NCBI RefSeq assembly: GCF_000817815.1
Contig: NZ_JPRD01000008.1
Span: 186,001-250,000 of the forward strand
DNA length: 64,000 bases
Source: Vibrio owensii CAIM 1854 = LMG 25443
GTDB taxonomy: Bacteria > Pseudomonadota > Gammaproteobacteria > Enterobacterales > Vibrionaceae
Reading direction: 5' to 3'
How positions within the stretch are numbered: position 1 is the stretch's first letter; every line of letters begins with the position of its first letter. Made by a program: the position numbers and the translations under genes. Shown piece by piece: positions 1 to 8,932 of the stretch. The notes beneath the pieces were generated by a model. It saw only the letters and a program-made list of their open reading frames with translations. It was not told the DNA's origin and ran no database searches.

Positions 1-1
1 G

Positions 2-1648
2 TTGTGCTTTTCGTTTATCGACGCGCTGTTCTTTATTCCTGCCCATTTAAAAGGCATTTTGAGCAAGAAGAGTCAGGTAAAGAAAAAGCCATTTTTAGAT
101 TTAAGCGCGCTGAATCGTTTGATTGAATTTGTCATTCGAAACAGCAAGGTCGCGTTGCCATGCATTACAGTCGTGATTCTGACTTTAGGAGCCATTTCAT
201 ATAAGAGTTTGAGTTTCTTGTTCTTCCCAACAGACGGCGCGTATTTGATAGAAATCAGTGCTGAGTCGAATCCAGAGTTGGATTTGGATGACGTCTGGAA
301 AGAAACACAACAGCTCGAAGCGCTGATCAAAAGCACTGAAGAGGTGAATTATTGGTATGGCGAAGTAAGCTCACCAAATAGCTATTGGGTGATTTCATTA
401 ACGCCACCAAACAGCCGAACAAGAACTGCAGAACAAATCGTCGAAGAGTGGGAAGAGAAAGCGACGCAAATTACTGGTTTGGCTCAAATTGAGTTCGATA
501 TTGATGGCGGCGGTCCTCCGGTAGGACGTCCGGTGGATTTGCGTGTCGTTGGCGGGACGGATGAAGGGCGAGAAAAGCTTGCTAATGATTTGACGGCGTA
601 CATTGAGTCATTGGAAGGGACGAGCCGAGTACGACGTGATTTAAATGCACCAGCACCACAAATTCAAGCTGAGCTGCAACATCATTGGCTCAAGTACTAC
701 GGCATCAGTGCCAACAAGGTCGGCGATATCATTAAGTTTGCGATTGACGGTCAACGCGTGACGCGGATCTTTAATGGTGAAGAAGAAGTGTATTTCCGAG
801 TCGCGCTAGAAGAAGACGACAAATCCTTAAAAGAACTGGATAACATTTTAGTTCGTGCCAGTAATAACAAACTGGTGCCACTAAGTGAGCTGGTGCGCTG
901 GAAAAATGCCGATGCAGAAGCGCAAATCAAACACTTCAATGGAGAGCGAGTGATTCGTGTGTCGTCAGGTGTCGATTCGACCGTGACCGATCCAGTTGCC
1001 GTTTTTGCTGCGGTTCAAGAAACCTTTGCCAATAAAGAATACGGCGGTGCTTCTATCATTGCGACAGGGCAGATCTTAGAAACACAAGAAGCGCAACAAG
1101 GCTTTATGATCGCGATTAGCGTGGCGTTTATTGGTATTGCGTTGCTTCTGATTCTTCTGTTTGACCGAATGCGTGAAACCTTGATTGTGTTAACGGTGAT
1201 TCCATTTGGCATCGCAGGCGCGCTGTTCATTCTGTTCTTACACAATCAGGTGCTGAGCTTTTTCTCCATCATCGGGATGATTGCCTTGATTGGTATTATG
1301 GTTAACAACAGCTTGGTGCTGATTTGGCACTTCAAAGAACACGAAGCGGAATGTAACGATACCAACTTGCTAGATTTTGTCATTAGCGGAACGCAAAGCC
1401 GCGTAAGACCAATTACCTTAACCACAATCACAACGGTTGCAGGCCTTATTCCGCTTGCGTATGGCTTAGGTGGTTACGATAACTACATGTCACCGATGGC
1501 GCTGGTGGTCGGTTGGGGCTGTGTGATCTCAATGATCGTCACACTTACCGTGATTCCATCCATTTATCTATGGACACACAGGAAAGGGAATCAAAGTGCC
1601 TCCGCAACCAATGACAACGGTGAAGAGAAAACCTTAGCGCTCGATTAA
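2..1648 (+). CDS. RND-family efflux pump inner-membrane permease, C-terminal part (5' end outside window)
   Basis: This is the carboxy-terminal ~548 residues of an AcrB/HAE-type RND transporter; the reading frame is already open at the window edge, so the true start lies upstream. A hydrophobic helix (residues ~46-70) is followed by a large periplasmic porter/docking segment (~75-365). A cluster of transmembrane helices (~370-530) follows and carries the family motif GMIALIGIMVNN around residue 425. Full-length members are ~1030 aa, so about half is visible. RND pumps use the proton gradient to expel drugs, bile or metals with a membrane-fusion protein and an outer-membrane channel; those partners are presumably upstream. 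A rho-independent terminator follows at once, so this is the last gene of its operon. Family assignment is secure; substrate unknown. Confidence 0.9.
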   Translation: MCFSFIDALFFIPAHLKGILSKKSQVKKKPFLDLSALNRLIEFVIRNSKVALPCITVVILTLGAISYKSLSFLFFPTDGAYLIEISAESNPELDLDDVWKETQQLEALIKSTEEVNYWYGEVSSPNSYWVISLTPPNSRTRTAEQIVEEWEEKATQITGLAQIEFDIDGGGPPVGRPVDLRVVGGTDEGREKLANDLTAYIESLEGTSRVRRDLNAPAPQIQAELQHHWLKYYGISANKVGDIIKFAIDGQRVTRIFNGEEEVYFRVALEEDDKSLKELDNILVRASNNKLVPLSELVRWKNADAEAQIKHFNGERVIRVSSGVDSTVTDPVAVFAAVQETFANKEYGGASIIATGQILETQEAQQGFMIAISVAFIGIALLLILLFDRMRETLIVLTVIPFGIAGALFILFLHNQVLSFFSIIGMIALIGIMVNNSLVLIWHFKEHEAECNDTNLLDFVISGTQSRVRPITLTTITTVAGLIPLAYGLGGYDNYMSPMALVVGWGCVISMIVTLTVIPSIYLWTHRKGNQSASATNDNGEEKTLALD

Positions 1649-1668
1649 GTACGCTTGAAACACCGAAC

Positions 1669-1699
1669 AGCCCGCAGGCAAACTCTGCGGGCTTTTTTA
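1669..1699 (+). terminator. Rho-independent terminator after RND permease
   Basis: A 9-bp perfect GC-rich stem (AGCCCGCAG / CTGCGGGCT) with a 7-nt loop is followed by a run of six T, 20 nt after the stop codon of the permease. Confidence 0.9.
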
Positions 1700-1861
1700 T
1701 TTGGAATAAAACTAAAGTCGTACACGGTTCATAATTGCTTACCGATCAAAGCCTTTTGCGGCGTGGTGATTATTCTCAGGATGTGATCTCGAACGTTATC
1801 AACTTGTTAACGGTTGCTATACTTATCTGGCCATAAACAAAGGAAAAAATAAGGACGTTCA

Positions 1862-2833
1862 ATGTTAAAGCTCAAGCAAATTGCTGTCGCGGCTTCTCTG
1901 GCTGCACTAAGTGCAAGTTTTTCAGTTTCTGCTAAAGATACGTTCGTAACCATTGGTACGGGCGGTGTAACTGGCGTGTACTACCCAACGGGTGGTGCTA
2001 TTTGTCGTTTGGTGAACAAATCACGTGCTGACCATGGCATCCGTTGTTCAGTAGAAAGTACCGGTGGTTCTATCTACAACATCAATACCATTCGGGCAGG
2101 TGAGTTGGATTTAGGTATCGCTCAGTCAGACTGGCAGTACCATGCTTATAACGGTACGAGCAAGTTTGAAGATAAAGGACCATTCAAAGAGCTTCGTGCT
2201 GTGTTCTCTGTTCACCCAGAACCGTTCACCGTTGTGGCTCGTAAAGACGCGAATATCACAACGTTTGATGACCTAAAAGGCAAGCGAGTGAACATTGGTA
2301 ACCCAGGCTCTGGTCAGCGCGGTACAATGGAAGTGTTGATGAAAGAGTACGGCTGGACGAATGACGATTTCAAACTGGTGTCTGAGTTAAAAGCATCAGA
2401 GCAGTCGAAAGCATTGTGTGACAACAAGATCGACGCGATGATCTACACAGTAGGTCACCCAAGTGGTGCGATTAAAGAGGCGACTACCTCGTGTGATAGC
2501 AACATCGTAACGGTAGCTGGCCCACAAGTTGAGAAGTTGGTTTCTGATAACAGCTTCTACCGTATTGCAAACGTACCGGGTGGCATGTACCGCGGTTCAG
2601 AAAGCGATGTACAAACCTTTGGTGTGGGTGCGACGTTTGTTTCTTCAACGGCAGTGCCAGACGAAGTTGTTTACAACGTAGTGAAAGCGGTATTCGAAAA
2701 CTTTGACGATTTCCGCCGTCTACACCCAGCATTCGCCAACTTGAAGAAAGAAGAAATGGTGAAAGATGGTCTATCTGCGCCGCTTCATCCAGGTGCTGAG
2801 AAGTACTACAAAGAAGTGGGTTTGATTAAGTAA
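1862..2833 (+). CDS. TAXI-family TRAP transporter solute-binding protein
   Basis: A 323-aa periplasmic binding protein. Residues 1-24 form a Sec signal peptide ending in SVSAKD. The mature start reads [20 protein letters not shown], the hallmark N-terminus of TAXI (TRAP-associated extracytoplasmic immunogenic) proteins, with [10 protein letters not shown] further on. Length is typical. The start is supported by AAGGA seven bases upstream. TAXI proteins usually work with a fused DctQM-type permease, but none is encoded next to it: the gene stands alone between two terminators. It therefore either serves a permease elsewhere or acts as a sensor ligand-binder. Ligands in this family include glutamate and other carboxylates; the ligand here is unknown. 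Confidence 0.9.
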   Translation: MLKLKQIAVAASLAALSASFSVSAKDTFVTIGTGGVTGVYYPTGGAICRLVNKSRADHGIRCSVESTGGSIYNINTIRAGELDLGIAQSDWQYHAYNGTSKFEDKGPFKELRAVFSVHPEPFTVVARKDANITTFDDLKGKRVNIGNPGSGQRGTMEVLMKEYGWTNDDFKLVSELKASEQSKALCDNKIDAMIYTVGHPSGAIKEATTSCDSNIVTVAGPQVEKLVSDNSFYRIANVPGGMYRGSESDVQTFGVGATFVSSTAVPDEVVYNVVKAVFENFDDFRRLHPAFANLKKEEMVKDGLSAPLHPGAEKYYKEVGLIK

Positions 2834-2853
2834 TTTCCACTTAGAACTAATAA

Positions 2854-2884
2854 AAACGCCATCGTAGTTTGCGATGGCGTTTTG
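2854..2884 (+). terminator. Terminator after TAXI gene
   Basis: Stem AACGCCATCG / CGATGGCGTT with a 6-nt loop, followed by a short T tract, 20 nt after the TAXI stop codon. Confidence 0.85.
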
Positions 2885-2931
2885 GTTTGTGAGCAATGAG
2901 CGCTTGGCTTTGGTTATATCGTGGTATTGAG

Positions 2932-3702
2932 TTAGGCATAGACATCTACGAAGAAGTAAATGGTAATCGCGATAGAAGATAGGGCAACGAAGCCTTTTAC
3001 ATGACTAGGATTCAACCGGCGAGATACACGCGCTGCCAAGTAGCCGCCAACCAATGTGCCAACCATTACAACGCTGCCTTTGGTCCAATCGATTGAACCG
3101 TTAGCAACAAAGATCACGATGGCAATCAGAGAAACACAGGTCGAAACCAGCAGCTTAAGCCCGTTCATTAAGTTGATGTCTTGGTGCCCTGCAACCACTA
3201 AATAACTTAATACGATCACGCCTAGTCCGGCATTGAAGAAGCCGCCATAAGCAGAGACACCAATCAAAAGAAGACTTAATGCAATCACACCCAGAATGCC
3301 GGCGTGTTTGGTCTCTTTGGTCAGAAATTTAATCAACGCGGTCATGCGTGAGCCAGTTAAAAAGAGCACGGTTGCGAATAAAAGTAGCCATGGAATCGCT
3401 TCAAGAAAAACAGATTCCGGCGTATTTAGCAGAAGGTAAGCACCGACTGCACCACCAATCAAACTGAAAGAGATAGTGAAAGCGAGTTCTTGCTTGTTCT
3501 TCATGATTTCTTCGCGAAAACCGATTGCACCACTGATGTAACCTGCGCAAGAAGCATAAGTATTCGTCGCGTTCGCCATGATAGGAGGCACGCCAACCGC
3601 CATCAAGGCAGGGAAGGTTATGAAGCTACCACCACCGGCGACGGAGTTCATGATCCCACCCACGACGCCTGCGGCAAACAAGAGAGCAAATTCCAGCAGC
3701 AT
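2932..3702 (-). CDS. TauE/SafE (TSUP) family membrane permease
   Basis: A 256-aa protein made almost wholly of hydrophobic helices (about eight). Its N-terminus has GVVGGIMNSVAGGGSFITFP, the conserved first repeat of the TSUP family, with a second half repeat around residues 150-175. TSUP proteins export or import organosulfur compounds (sulfoacetate, sulfite, thiosulfate) or other small anions; substrate cannot be read from sequence. The start is preceded by AAAGGA at suitable spacing. The gene is transcribed in the same direction as the tct genes to its right but is separated from them by a terminator, so it is probably its own unit. It is not closely similar to the second TSUP gene at 50834. 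Confidence 0.88.
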   Translation of the reverse strand: MLLEFALLFAAGVVGGIMNSVAGGGSFITFPALMAVGVPPIMANATNTYASCAGYISGAIGFREEIMKNKQELAFTISFSLIGGAVGAYLLLNTPESVFLEAIPWLLLFATVLFLTGSRMTALIKFLTKETKHAGILGVIALSLLLIGVSAYGGFFNAGLGVIVLSYLVVAGHQDINLMNGLKLLVSTCVSLIAIVIFVANGSIDWTKGSVVMVGTLVGGYLAARVSRRLNPSHVKGFVALSSIAITIYFFVDVYA

Positions 3703-3792
3703 AAAAAATCCTTTTTTGTTCTTATAATTTTTGTTTCTGAACGGTTAACACTACGCAACTCACCCAAAGAAATAAAGTAGCGATTAGTCCAA

Positions 3793-3818
3793 GAAAAAAG
3801 CCACCGCAGAGGGTGGCT
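3793..3818 (-). terminator. Terminator downstream of tctA (minus strand)
   Basis: Read on the minus strand, AGCCACC / GGTGGCT forms a 7-bp stem followed by six T, about 40 nt past the tctA stop codon. Confidence 0.8.
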
Positions 3819-3856
3819 TGGTTTCAAAGGTCTATCTTGAGGGAGAGATAGAATGC

Positions 3857-5383
3857 TTATTGCTCAATTTTTACTGGTTGTGCTTTAAGCTTTTGAAAAA
3901 GTTTTACAAACAGCGGACTGCCAAGTACCAATACTGCAAGCACTGTGAATGTCAGTGTGATTGGGCGTTCCCATAAGAAGCTCAGTTCACCGTCGGAAAT
4001 TATCAATGCACGACGCAGGTTCTCTTCCATTAATCCACCAAGGATAAAGCCAAGCAACAGCGGTGCGAGAGGGAAGTTTGCTAACCTTAGTGCGATGGCA
4101 GCCATTGCCACAAGTAGCATCACAAACACGTCCATGGTGTTGAAAGAAACCAGATACACACCCGTAATGGAGAAGAACAGAATCATCGGCAACAACACGG
4201 TTCTTGGTACTGCTAACAACTTCGAGATGTATGGGATCAGCGGTAGGTTAAGAATCACCAACACAATGTTGCCGAAGTACATGGAGATAATTACCGACCA
4301 GAACACATCTGGATGTTCAACAAACAGACGAGGACCTGGTTGAATACCGTAAGCGATTAATGCTCCTAGCATGATTGCGGTTGTACCAGAGCCCGGAATA
4401 CCAAGGGTCAAAAGAGGAACGAAAGAACCACTTGATGCTGCGTTGTTCGCTGACTCCGGAGCCACCAAACCTCGGATGCTGCCTTTACCAAACTGCTCTT
4501 TTTTATCCTTTGGAGCAAGGTTACGTTCCATGCCGTAGCTTAAGAAGGCGGCGATGGTTGCACCTGCGCCCGGAAGAACACCTGTAAAGAAGCCAAGGAT
4601 TGAAGAGCGAATAGAAACAGGCGCTACTTCTTTGATTTCTTCCTTGGTGACTTTCATCGAGCCAATGTTGCTCAGCTTATCTTGTTCCTCATCACGCGTA
4701 TCTTCAGAAGGCTTCAAAATACCCATCAACGTTTCACCAAGCGCAAAGGTCGCCATCGCCAACAATAGGAAGCTAAAGCCATCCATCAAATCCGTTAGAC
4801 CAAAGGTGAAGCGTTCGACACCGACGCCTTTATCAATGCCGACTGTAGACAACATCAAGCCTAGAATGGTCATCATCCATGCTTTTATTACTTGTCCTTT
4901 GCCAGCGAACGCAGCCACTGCGGATAAGCCAAGAAGCATTAGCGCAAAGTAGTCAGAAGATTGGAAGCTTAACGAGACGTTAGCCAATGCTGGTGCCGCT
5001 ACAAGCAGCATTATTGCTGAAAGAGTGCCACCAGTGAAAGAAGAGTAAGCCGCCAGTGCAAGTGCTTTACCTGCTTGTCCTTTCTGCGCCATTGGGTAGC
5101 CATCAAACGCGGTAACTACGGTTGAAGAACAACCCGGTGCGTTGATAAGAATAGAGGAAGTTGAACCACCAAATACCGCACCATAGTAAACACCTGCCAT
5201 CAGAATCAGACCCGAAGATGGATCCAAACCATAGGTGATAGGAATCATCAGAGCGATGGCAGAAATAGGACCAAGCCCCGGTAGCATGCCGATAAACGTA
5301 CCAACAAAACAGCCAACAATCACCATCATGATGTTCATTGGCATCACGGCGGTGGATAAACCTTGTAGAATTCCATCTAACAT
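3857..5383 (-). CDS. tctA: Tripartite tricarboxylate transporter large permease TctA
   Basis: A 508-aa polytopic membrane protein with about 11-12 predicted helices, the usual TctA length. Family motifs include GTFIGMLPGLGPISAIALMI near residue 30, GGSTSSILINAPG near 73, and a second-half GIPGSGTTAIMLGALI near 330. TctA carries the substrate across the inner membrane, with TctB as small partner and TctC delivering the ligand in the periplasm, driven by an ion gradient. It is the last gene of a tctC-tctB-tctA operon read leftward, 20 nt after tctB, and is closed by a terminator. Citrate and other di- or tricarboxylates are typical ligands; the actual one is not predictable. No tctDE two-component regulator is adjacent. 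Confidence 0.95.
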   Translation of the reverse strand: MLDGILQGLSTAVMPMNIMMVIVGCFVGTFIGMLPGLGPISAIALMIPITYGLDPSSGLILMAGVYYGAVFGGSTSSILINAPGCSSTVVTAFDGYPMAQKGQAGKALALAAYSSFTGGTLSAIMLLVAAPALANVSLSFQSSDYFALMLLGLSAVAAFAGKGQVIKAWMMTILGLMLSTVGIDKGVGVERFTFGLTDLMDGFSFLLLAMATFALGETLMGILKPSEDTRDEEQDKLSNIGSMKVTKEEIKEVAPVSIRSSILGFFTGVLPGAGATIAAFLSYGMERNLAPKDKKEQFGKGSIRGLVAPESANNAASSGSFVPLLTLGIPGSGTTAIMLGALIAYGIQPGPRLFVEHPDVFWSVIISMYFGNIVLVILNLPLIPYISKLLAVPRTVLLPMILFFSITGVYLVSFNTMDVFVMLLVAMAAIALRLANFPLAPLLLGFILGGLMEENLRRALIISDGELSFLWERPITLTFTVLAVLVLGSPLFVKLFQKLKAQPVKIEQ

Positions 5384-5403
5384 AATTCAGTCCTTTCTTT
5401 TGA

Positions 5404-5898
5404 CTACCAGATGGTGAAAATCAGACCAGGCTCAAGGTAGATATCCAGACCTTGAGTGAGCAACAAGTAAAACGCGATAACGAACGAGAATGAGGCTCCA
5501 AACAACACCGATTTACGTCGTTCGCCAAGAAGGTAAAAGCCCGCAAGCAGGAAGAATCCTGTCGCTAATACAAAGCCGATGTAAGTCAAACCCAGACCAT
5601 AAAGCGCCATCAAAACTAAAAAGGCGATAAGCAATTTCCAGTTGAATGACATCACAGCGCCGCTTTGTTTATCGGGCTGACCAGTGACCAATAGCATTAG
5701 CGCTAAACCAATCCCGACGTAGGTCAGAATGGTCGGTAAAGTGCGAGCCGTGAAGGGTTCGTATTCATCCCCGGGAAAGAGAGGGATTTGCGTAGTTTGG
5801 TAGCCATAGCATAGGCAAAACAACAAAAAGATCATCGCGCCAACACGATCGCGGCACAGCAAGTTCTCTTTGGTAAAAATATTGGTTGAATGAGACAT
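5404..5898 (-). CDS. tctB: Tripartite tricarboxylate transporter small permease TctB
   Basis: A 164-aa protein with four hydrophobic helices, matching the small integral subunit of TTT transporters. The ATG at 5898 is preferred over an in-frame TTG two codons earlier, because AGGAG sits seven bases before the ATG. It lies between tctC and tctA. A ~230-nt gap separates it from tctC and carries a long inverted repeat, described separately. It probably stabilises TctA and completes the membrane complex. Divergence is normal for TctB, so identity rests partly on gene order. Confidence 0.85.
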   Translation of the reverse strand: MSHSTNIFTKENLLCRDRVGAMIFLLFCLCYGYQTTQIPLFPGDEYEPFTARTLPTILTYVGIGLALMLLVTGQPDKQSGAVMSFNWKLLIAFLVLMALYGLGLTYIGFVLATGFFLLAGFYLLGERRKSVLFGASFSFVIAFYLLLTQGLDIYLEPGLIFTIW

Positions 5899-5925
5899 AT
5901 CCAACTCCTAGAACAACAGGAAAAG

Positions 5926-6064
5926 ACCGTATATGGGCGTTAATGAAGAAGGACCAAGTCATTAACAATTAAGCGCATCGCTGCTAGTCGAGTTACTTAG
6001 TGTTTACCAATCAATAAACAAAGGAGTTTTTACTTGTCGAATATCGACAATGCCCATATACGGT
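5926..6064. repeat. 13-bp perfect inverted repeat between tctC and tctB
   Basis: ACCGTATATGGGC at 5926-5938 is repeated in perfect inversion at 6052-6064, with 113 nt between the arms. A second small palindrome, TTGTCGA/TCGACAA, lies inside near 6034-6050. In the tctCBA transcript this would fold the whole intercistronic region into a long branched hairpin, downstream of tctC and ahead of the tctB ribosome site. There is no T-run, so it is not a simple terminator. Confidence 0.7.
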
Positions 6065-6128
6065 GAAATTAGAGTGCAAATACAACGGGGCTAGGGATAG
6101 CTAACCCCACAAACTCGGATGGGAGTTA

Positions 6129-7103
6129 TTACTTTTTAAGGAAACCTAATTCGCGCATTAGATCGCCCATTTGCTGCTCTTGCTCTTCTAGGAACGCGAA
6201 GAACTCTTTATCCGCTTTGTAGTTGTCAATCCAACCATTACGGTCACGAACAACTTGCCATTCGTCCGTTTTGTACATCTTGGTCAGAGCTGCGTTCCAT
6301 TCATCGAGCTTGGCTTGGCTCGTGCCAGGAGCGGCAAAGAAACCACGCCAGTTCGCGAACACAGTCTCATTGCCATATTCTTTCAGGGTAGGGATGTTTG
6401 GTGCAGCGTCTAGACGTTTTGGTGCCGTAATCGCCAGTACTTTTACCTGACCAGATTTCGACATCTCTAATACTTCGCCAAGACCGGTTGAAAGCAATTG
6501 TGTTTCGCCAGACAGAAGCGCTGCCATTGCTTTGCCGCCAGCGTCATACGCGATGTAGCGAACTTTACGCGCGTCAAAACCTTCGCCTTTAAATGCAGCT
6601 GCGACGACAAGGTGATCCATCGAGCCACGAGCAGAACCGCCGGCGATTTTTACTTTACGTGGGTTAGATTCGAAATCTTTGACCACATCTTCCCATGTGT
6701 TGTACTTCGAATCCGCGGAGGTCACGATAGCGCCGTAATCAGCAATCGTTGCGGCTACTGGTATGAGATCTCGGAAAGATTGCGGGAAGATACCCGTCAG
6801 TGAACGAACAACGATTGGGGTTGAGTTCACCATCAACGTATCAGGTTGGCGCTCAGCGGTTTCGATGAGGTGTGCAATGGCTTTACCACCACCGCCACCA
6901 GAGAGGTTTTGGAAAGAGACATTTTCAACGATGTCGGATTTAACCAGCACATCACCTGTACCACGAGCCGTCATATCCCAGCCACCACCAGCACCACCAG
7001 GGATTAGAAAGTGGATTTTTTCAACATCAGCAGCAAAAGCGTGGAAAGAAAATGAGGCTGCAATGATGGATGCGGCGAGCGTTGGTTTGAGTACCTTTAA
7101 CAT
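6129..7103 (-). CDS. tctC: Tripartite tricarboxylate transporter substrate-binding protein TctC
   Basis: A 324-aa exported protein: signal peptide at residues 1-24 (ending AFAAD), then the Bug/TctC mature start IHFLIPGGAGGGWDMTARG and the conserved VKIAGGSARGSMDH near residue 160. Length fits the Bug family. It binds the ligand in the periplasm and hands it to TctAB. It is the first gene of the operon, with AAGGAACG upstream of the ATG. The high-copy binding protein is placed ahead of the membrane genes and separated by a structured spacer, an arrangement that usually gives more binding protein than permease. Specific ligand unknown. Confidence 0.93.
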   Translation of the reverse strand: MLKVLKPTLAASIIAASFSFHAFAADVEKIHFLIPGGAGGGWDMTARGTGDVLVKSDIVENVSFQNLSGGGGGKAIAHLIETAERQPDTLMVNSTPIVVRSLTGIFPQSFRDLIPVAATIADYGAIVTSADSKYNTWEDVVKDFESNPRKVKIAGGSARGSMDHLVVAAAFKGEGFDARKVRYIAYDAGGKAMAALLSGETQLLSTGLGEVLEMSKSGQVKVLAITAPKRLDAAPNIPTLKEYGNETVFANWRGFFAAPGTSQAKLDEWNAALTKMYKTDEWQVVRDRNGWIDNYKADKEFFAFLEEQEQQMGDLMRELGFLKK

Positions 7104-7387
7104 GTTTCACGTTCCTTATGTTGGTGACTCTCTTGTTTTGAAGAGTCTTATTATTTGTTCTCCTAACGAGGTAGGGAGACTCGCTAGTGATGAGCTAAAG
7201 GTTAATAAGGTGTTAACGTGATGTCTCTAATGCGTAGATAAAGAGAATATTGAGCATAAGCGACATTTTGTTCATAAAGTTCACGCAAACATGCCGGCCG
7301 GAGAATGTGGTGAAAGACTAGGTTGGTCACATCAATTAAGAGTCTAAAACCGTCATAATGATGGAGATTGAATAGGGAGGAACAGCG

Positions 7388-7501
7388 ATGAAAGGAACAT
7401 GTTTATGTGGCGCTATTGAAGTGACTGCACCTCAGCACAATGAAGTGAGCTTTTGTCATTGCGATATGTGTCGAAAATGGTCAAGTGGGCCGATGGATTG
7501 A
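7388..7501 (+). pseudogene. Truncated GFA (glutathione-dependent formaldehyde-activating-like) gene
   Basis: The first 37 codons read MKGTCLCGAIEVTAP, then HCDMCRKWSSGPMD and a stop. The CxC...CHCxxCRKWSSGP pattern is the zinc-binding start of the GFA/CENP-V family, whose members are normally ~120-160 aa. The homology ends abruptly at SGP; beyond it the DNA turns AT-rich and non-coding. GGAGG just upstream shows that the original start is intact. The rest of the gene is nowhere in the window, so either an insertion whose other end is outside or degraded, or a deletion, cut it here. Confidence 0.75.
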
Positions 7502-8158
7502 GTTGTTAAATTATTGAAATATAAAGAATTAATTTTTAATATGTTGTTTGTGGGGTATCAGGTGGGGTATCAAAAGCACTAATTGTATTTCGAGGTATCA
7601 AACATATTTCGAACACGCTTATAACCACAACAGTTTCAATGTGAAGATCTTAACATTTTATTTTTGGTACTAAAATGTTAGTGCTTCTAAGCCACATTCG
7701 TTACCTTGATTGATGAAGCTCTTATTTAATCATAAAACAAGGTTTAACGATGATGGCCAACTTAGTTTGAATCTAACGTTGGCCTGATGAAATATTCTAC
7801 TTTGCTGTTGTGGAGATTGAATATTGGACTTGGTATTGCAAGGTATATGAGAGTTGTCGAGAATGACGTGTTGTTCATTTTGATGTTTATCCATCTAACT
7901 CTGTTTTTGTTGAAGTGGCTTTAATTCGTTGGCTCCCTTCGAATACGAAAATGAACATAACTATAATTAAAAGTGTAAAACCAAATTGAAACTAGCTGAT
8001 AACTAAGTTAATAGAGGCGTCTGTTATATCTGAACGAGTGCAATAAACCAGGTCGGGTAACAATAAGAACTCGCATGTATACAAGCCACAGCTTTCGTTA
8101 TATTATCGAAGTTGAAAGTATACGAAAGTCCACTTGAAACAGACGATGAGAAGCAAAA
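7502..8158. other. AT-rich intergenic stretch with tandem repeat and regulator leader
   Basis: No gene is visible. The decamer TGGGGTATCA occurs twice, at 7551-7560 and 7563-7572. A stem GGCCAAC/GTTGGCC lies near 7754-7784. Just before the deoR gene, CTTTCGTTATA (8092) and TATACGAAAG (8119-8128) form an imperfect inverted repeat that could be its own operator. Confidence 0.5.
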
Positions 8159-8932
8159 ATGAATCAGTTGGAACGGCGTGAACACATTCTTCAAGCTTTA
8201 GAACTTAATGGTCAGGTGCTGGTTAAAGAAATGTCCAGTTCTCTTGGAACATCGGAAGTTACTCTTCGCACTGACTTAAAAGCACTTGAAAAAGAGGGTA
8301 AATTAAAGCGTTTCTTTGGTGGAGCTCAATCAATTAAGCACTTACCTTTGCTGCAAGTTGATACGGAAGTACAAATTGATAAGCGCTACGAAATCAATAG
8401 TGAATCTAAACAACGTATCGCCAGTGCTGCGGCCAAGTTAGTTTCTCCCGCAGACACAATCATTTTGGACAGCGGTAGTACCACGCACTTAATTGCAGAA
8501 CGGCTGGCTGAGACTGGCGGTAATACTGTCATTACCAACAATCTTGCTGCCTGTACCGCGCTAATGGAAGCAGAAGACACAGTCTTAGTTGTGATTGGCG
8601 GTACATACAGAAACAAAACCAAATCGCTGCATGGCTTTCGTGCAGAACAGTGTTTAGACGGCGTACAAGCGGATGTCCTTTTTGTCGGTGCTGATGGATT
8701 AGATCCAGAGAAGGGGATTACAACGTTTAACGAAGGCTACACAATCACGGGTATCATGGCTAATTGTGTAAAGAAAGTAGTAGCCGTCGTGGATTCGACT
8801 AAATTAGGCCGAATTGGATTCAATAAGGTTCTCGACATCTCTCGAATTGATACCCTAATCATTGACACTGGTATCACTGAAGAGCAGAAAGCCAAGTTTG
8901 AGATTGGTGGAATAGAAGTTATTGTCGTTTAG
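8159..8932 (+). CDS. DeoR/GlpR-family transcriptional regulator (paralogue 1)
   Basis: A 257-aa regulator: N-terminal winged helix-turn-helix (residues ~1-57, QLERREHILQALELNGQVLV, ending KRFFGGA), then the DeoR sugar-phosphate sensor domain with DSGSTTHLIAERL (~105), TNNLAA (~122), GG (~147) and GADGLD (~178). It would repress sugar-catabolic genes until a sugar phosphate binds. It is clearly paralogous along its whole length to the regulator encoded at 9599. It stands convergent to the HAD phosphatase gene, whose end overlaps its own by 4 nt. By position it is a good candidate for controlling the tagatose/galactitol genes to the right; which paralogue does what is unknown. Confidence 0.9.
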   Translation: MNQLERREHILQALELNGQVLVKEMSSSLGTSEVTLRTDLKALEKEGKLKRFFGGAQSIKHLPLLQVDTEVQIDKRYEINSESKQRIASAAAKLVSPADTIILDSGSTTHLIAERLAETGGNTVITNNLAACTALMEAEDTVLVVIGGTYRNKTKSLHGFRAEQCLDGVQADVLFVGADGLDPEKGITTFNEGYTITGIMANCVKKVVAVVDSTKLGRIGFNKVLDISRIDTLIIDTGITEEQKAKFEIGGIEVIVV

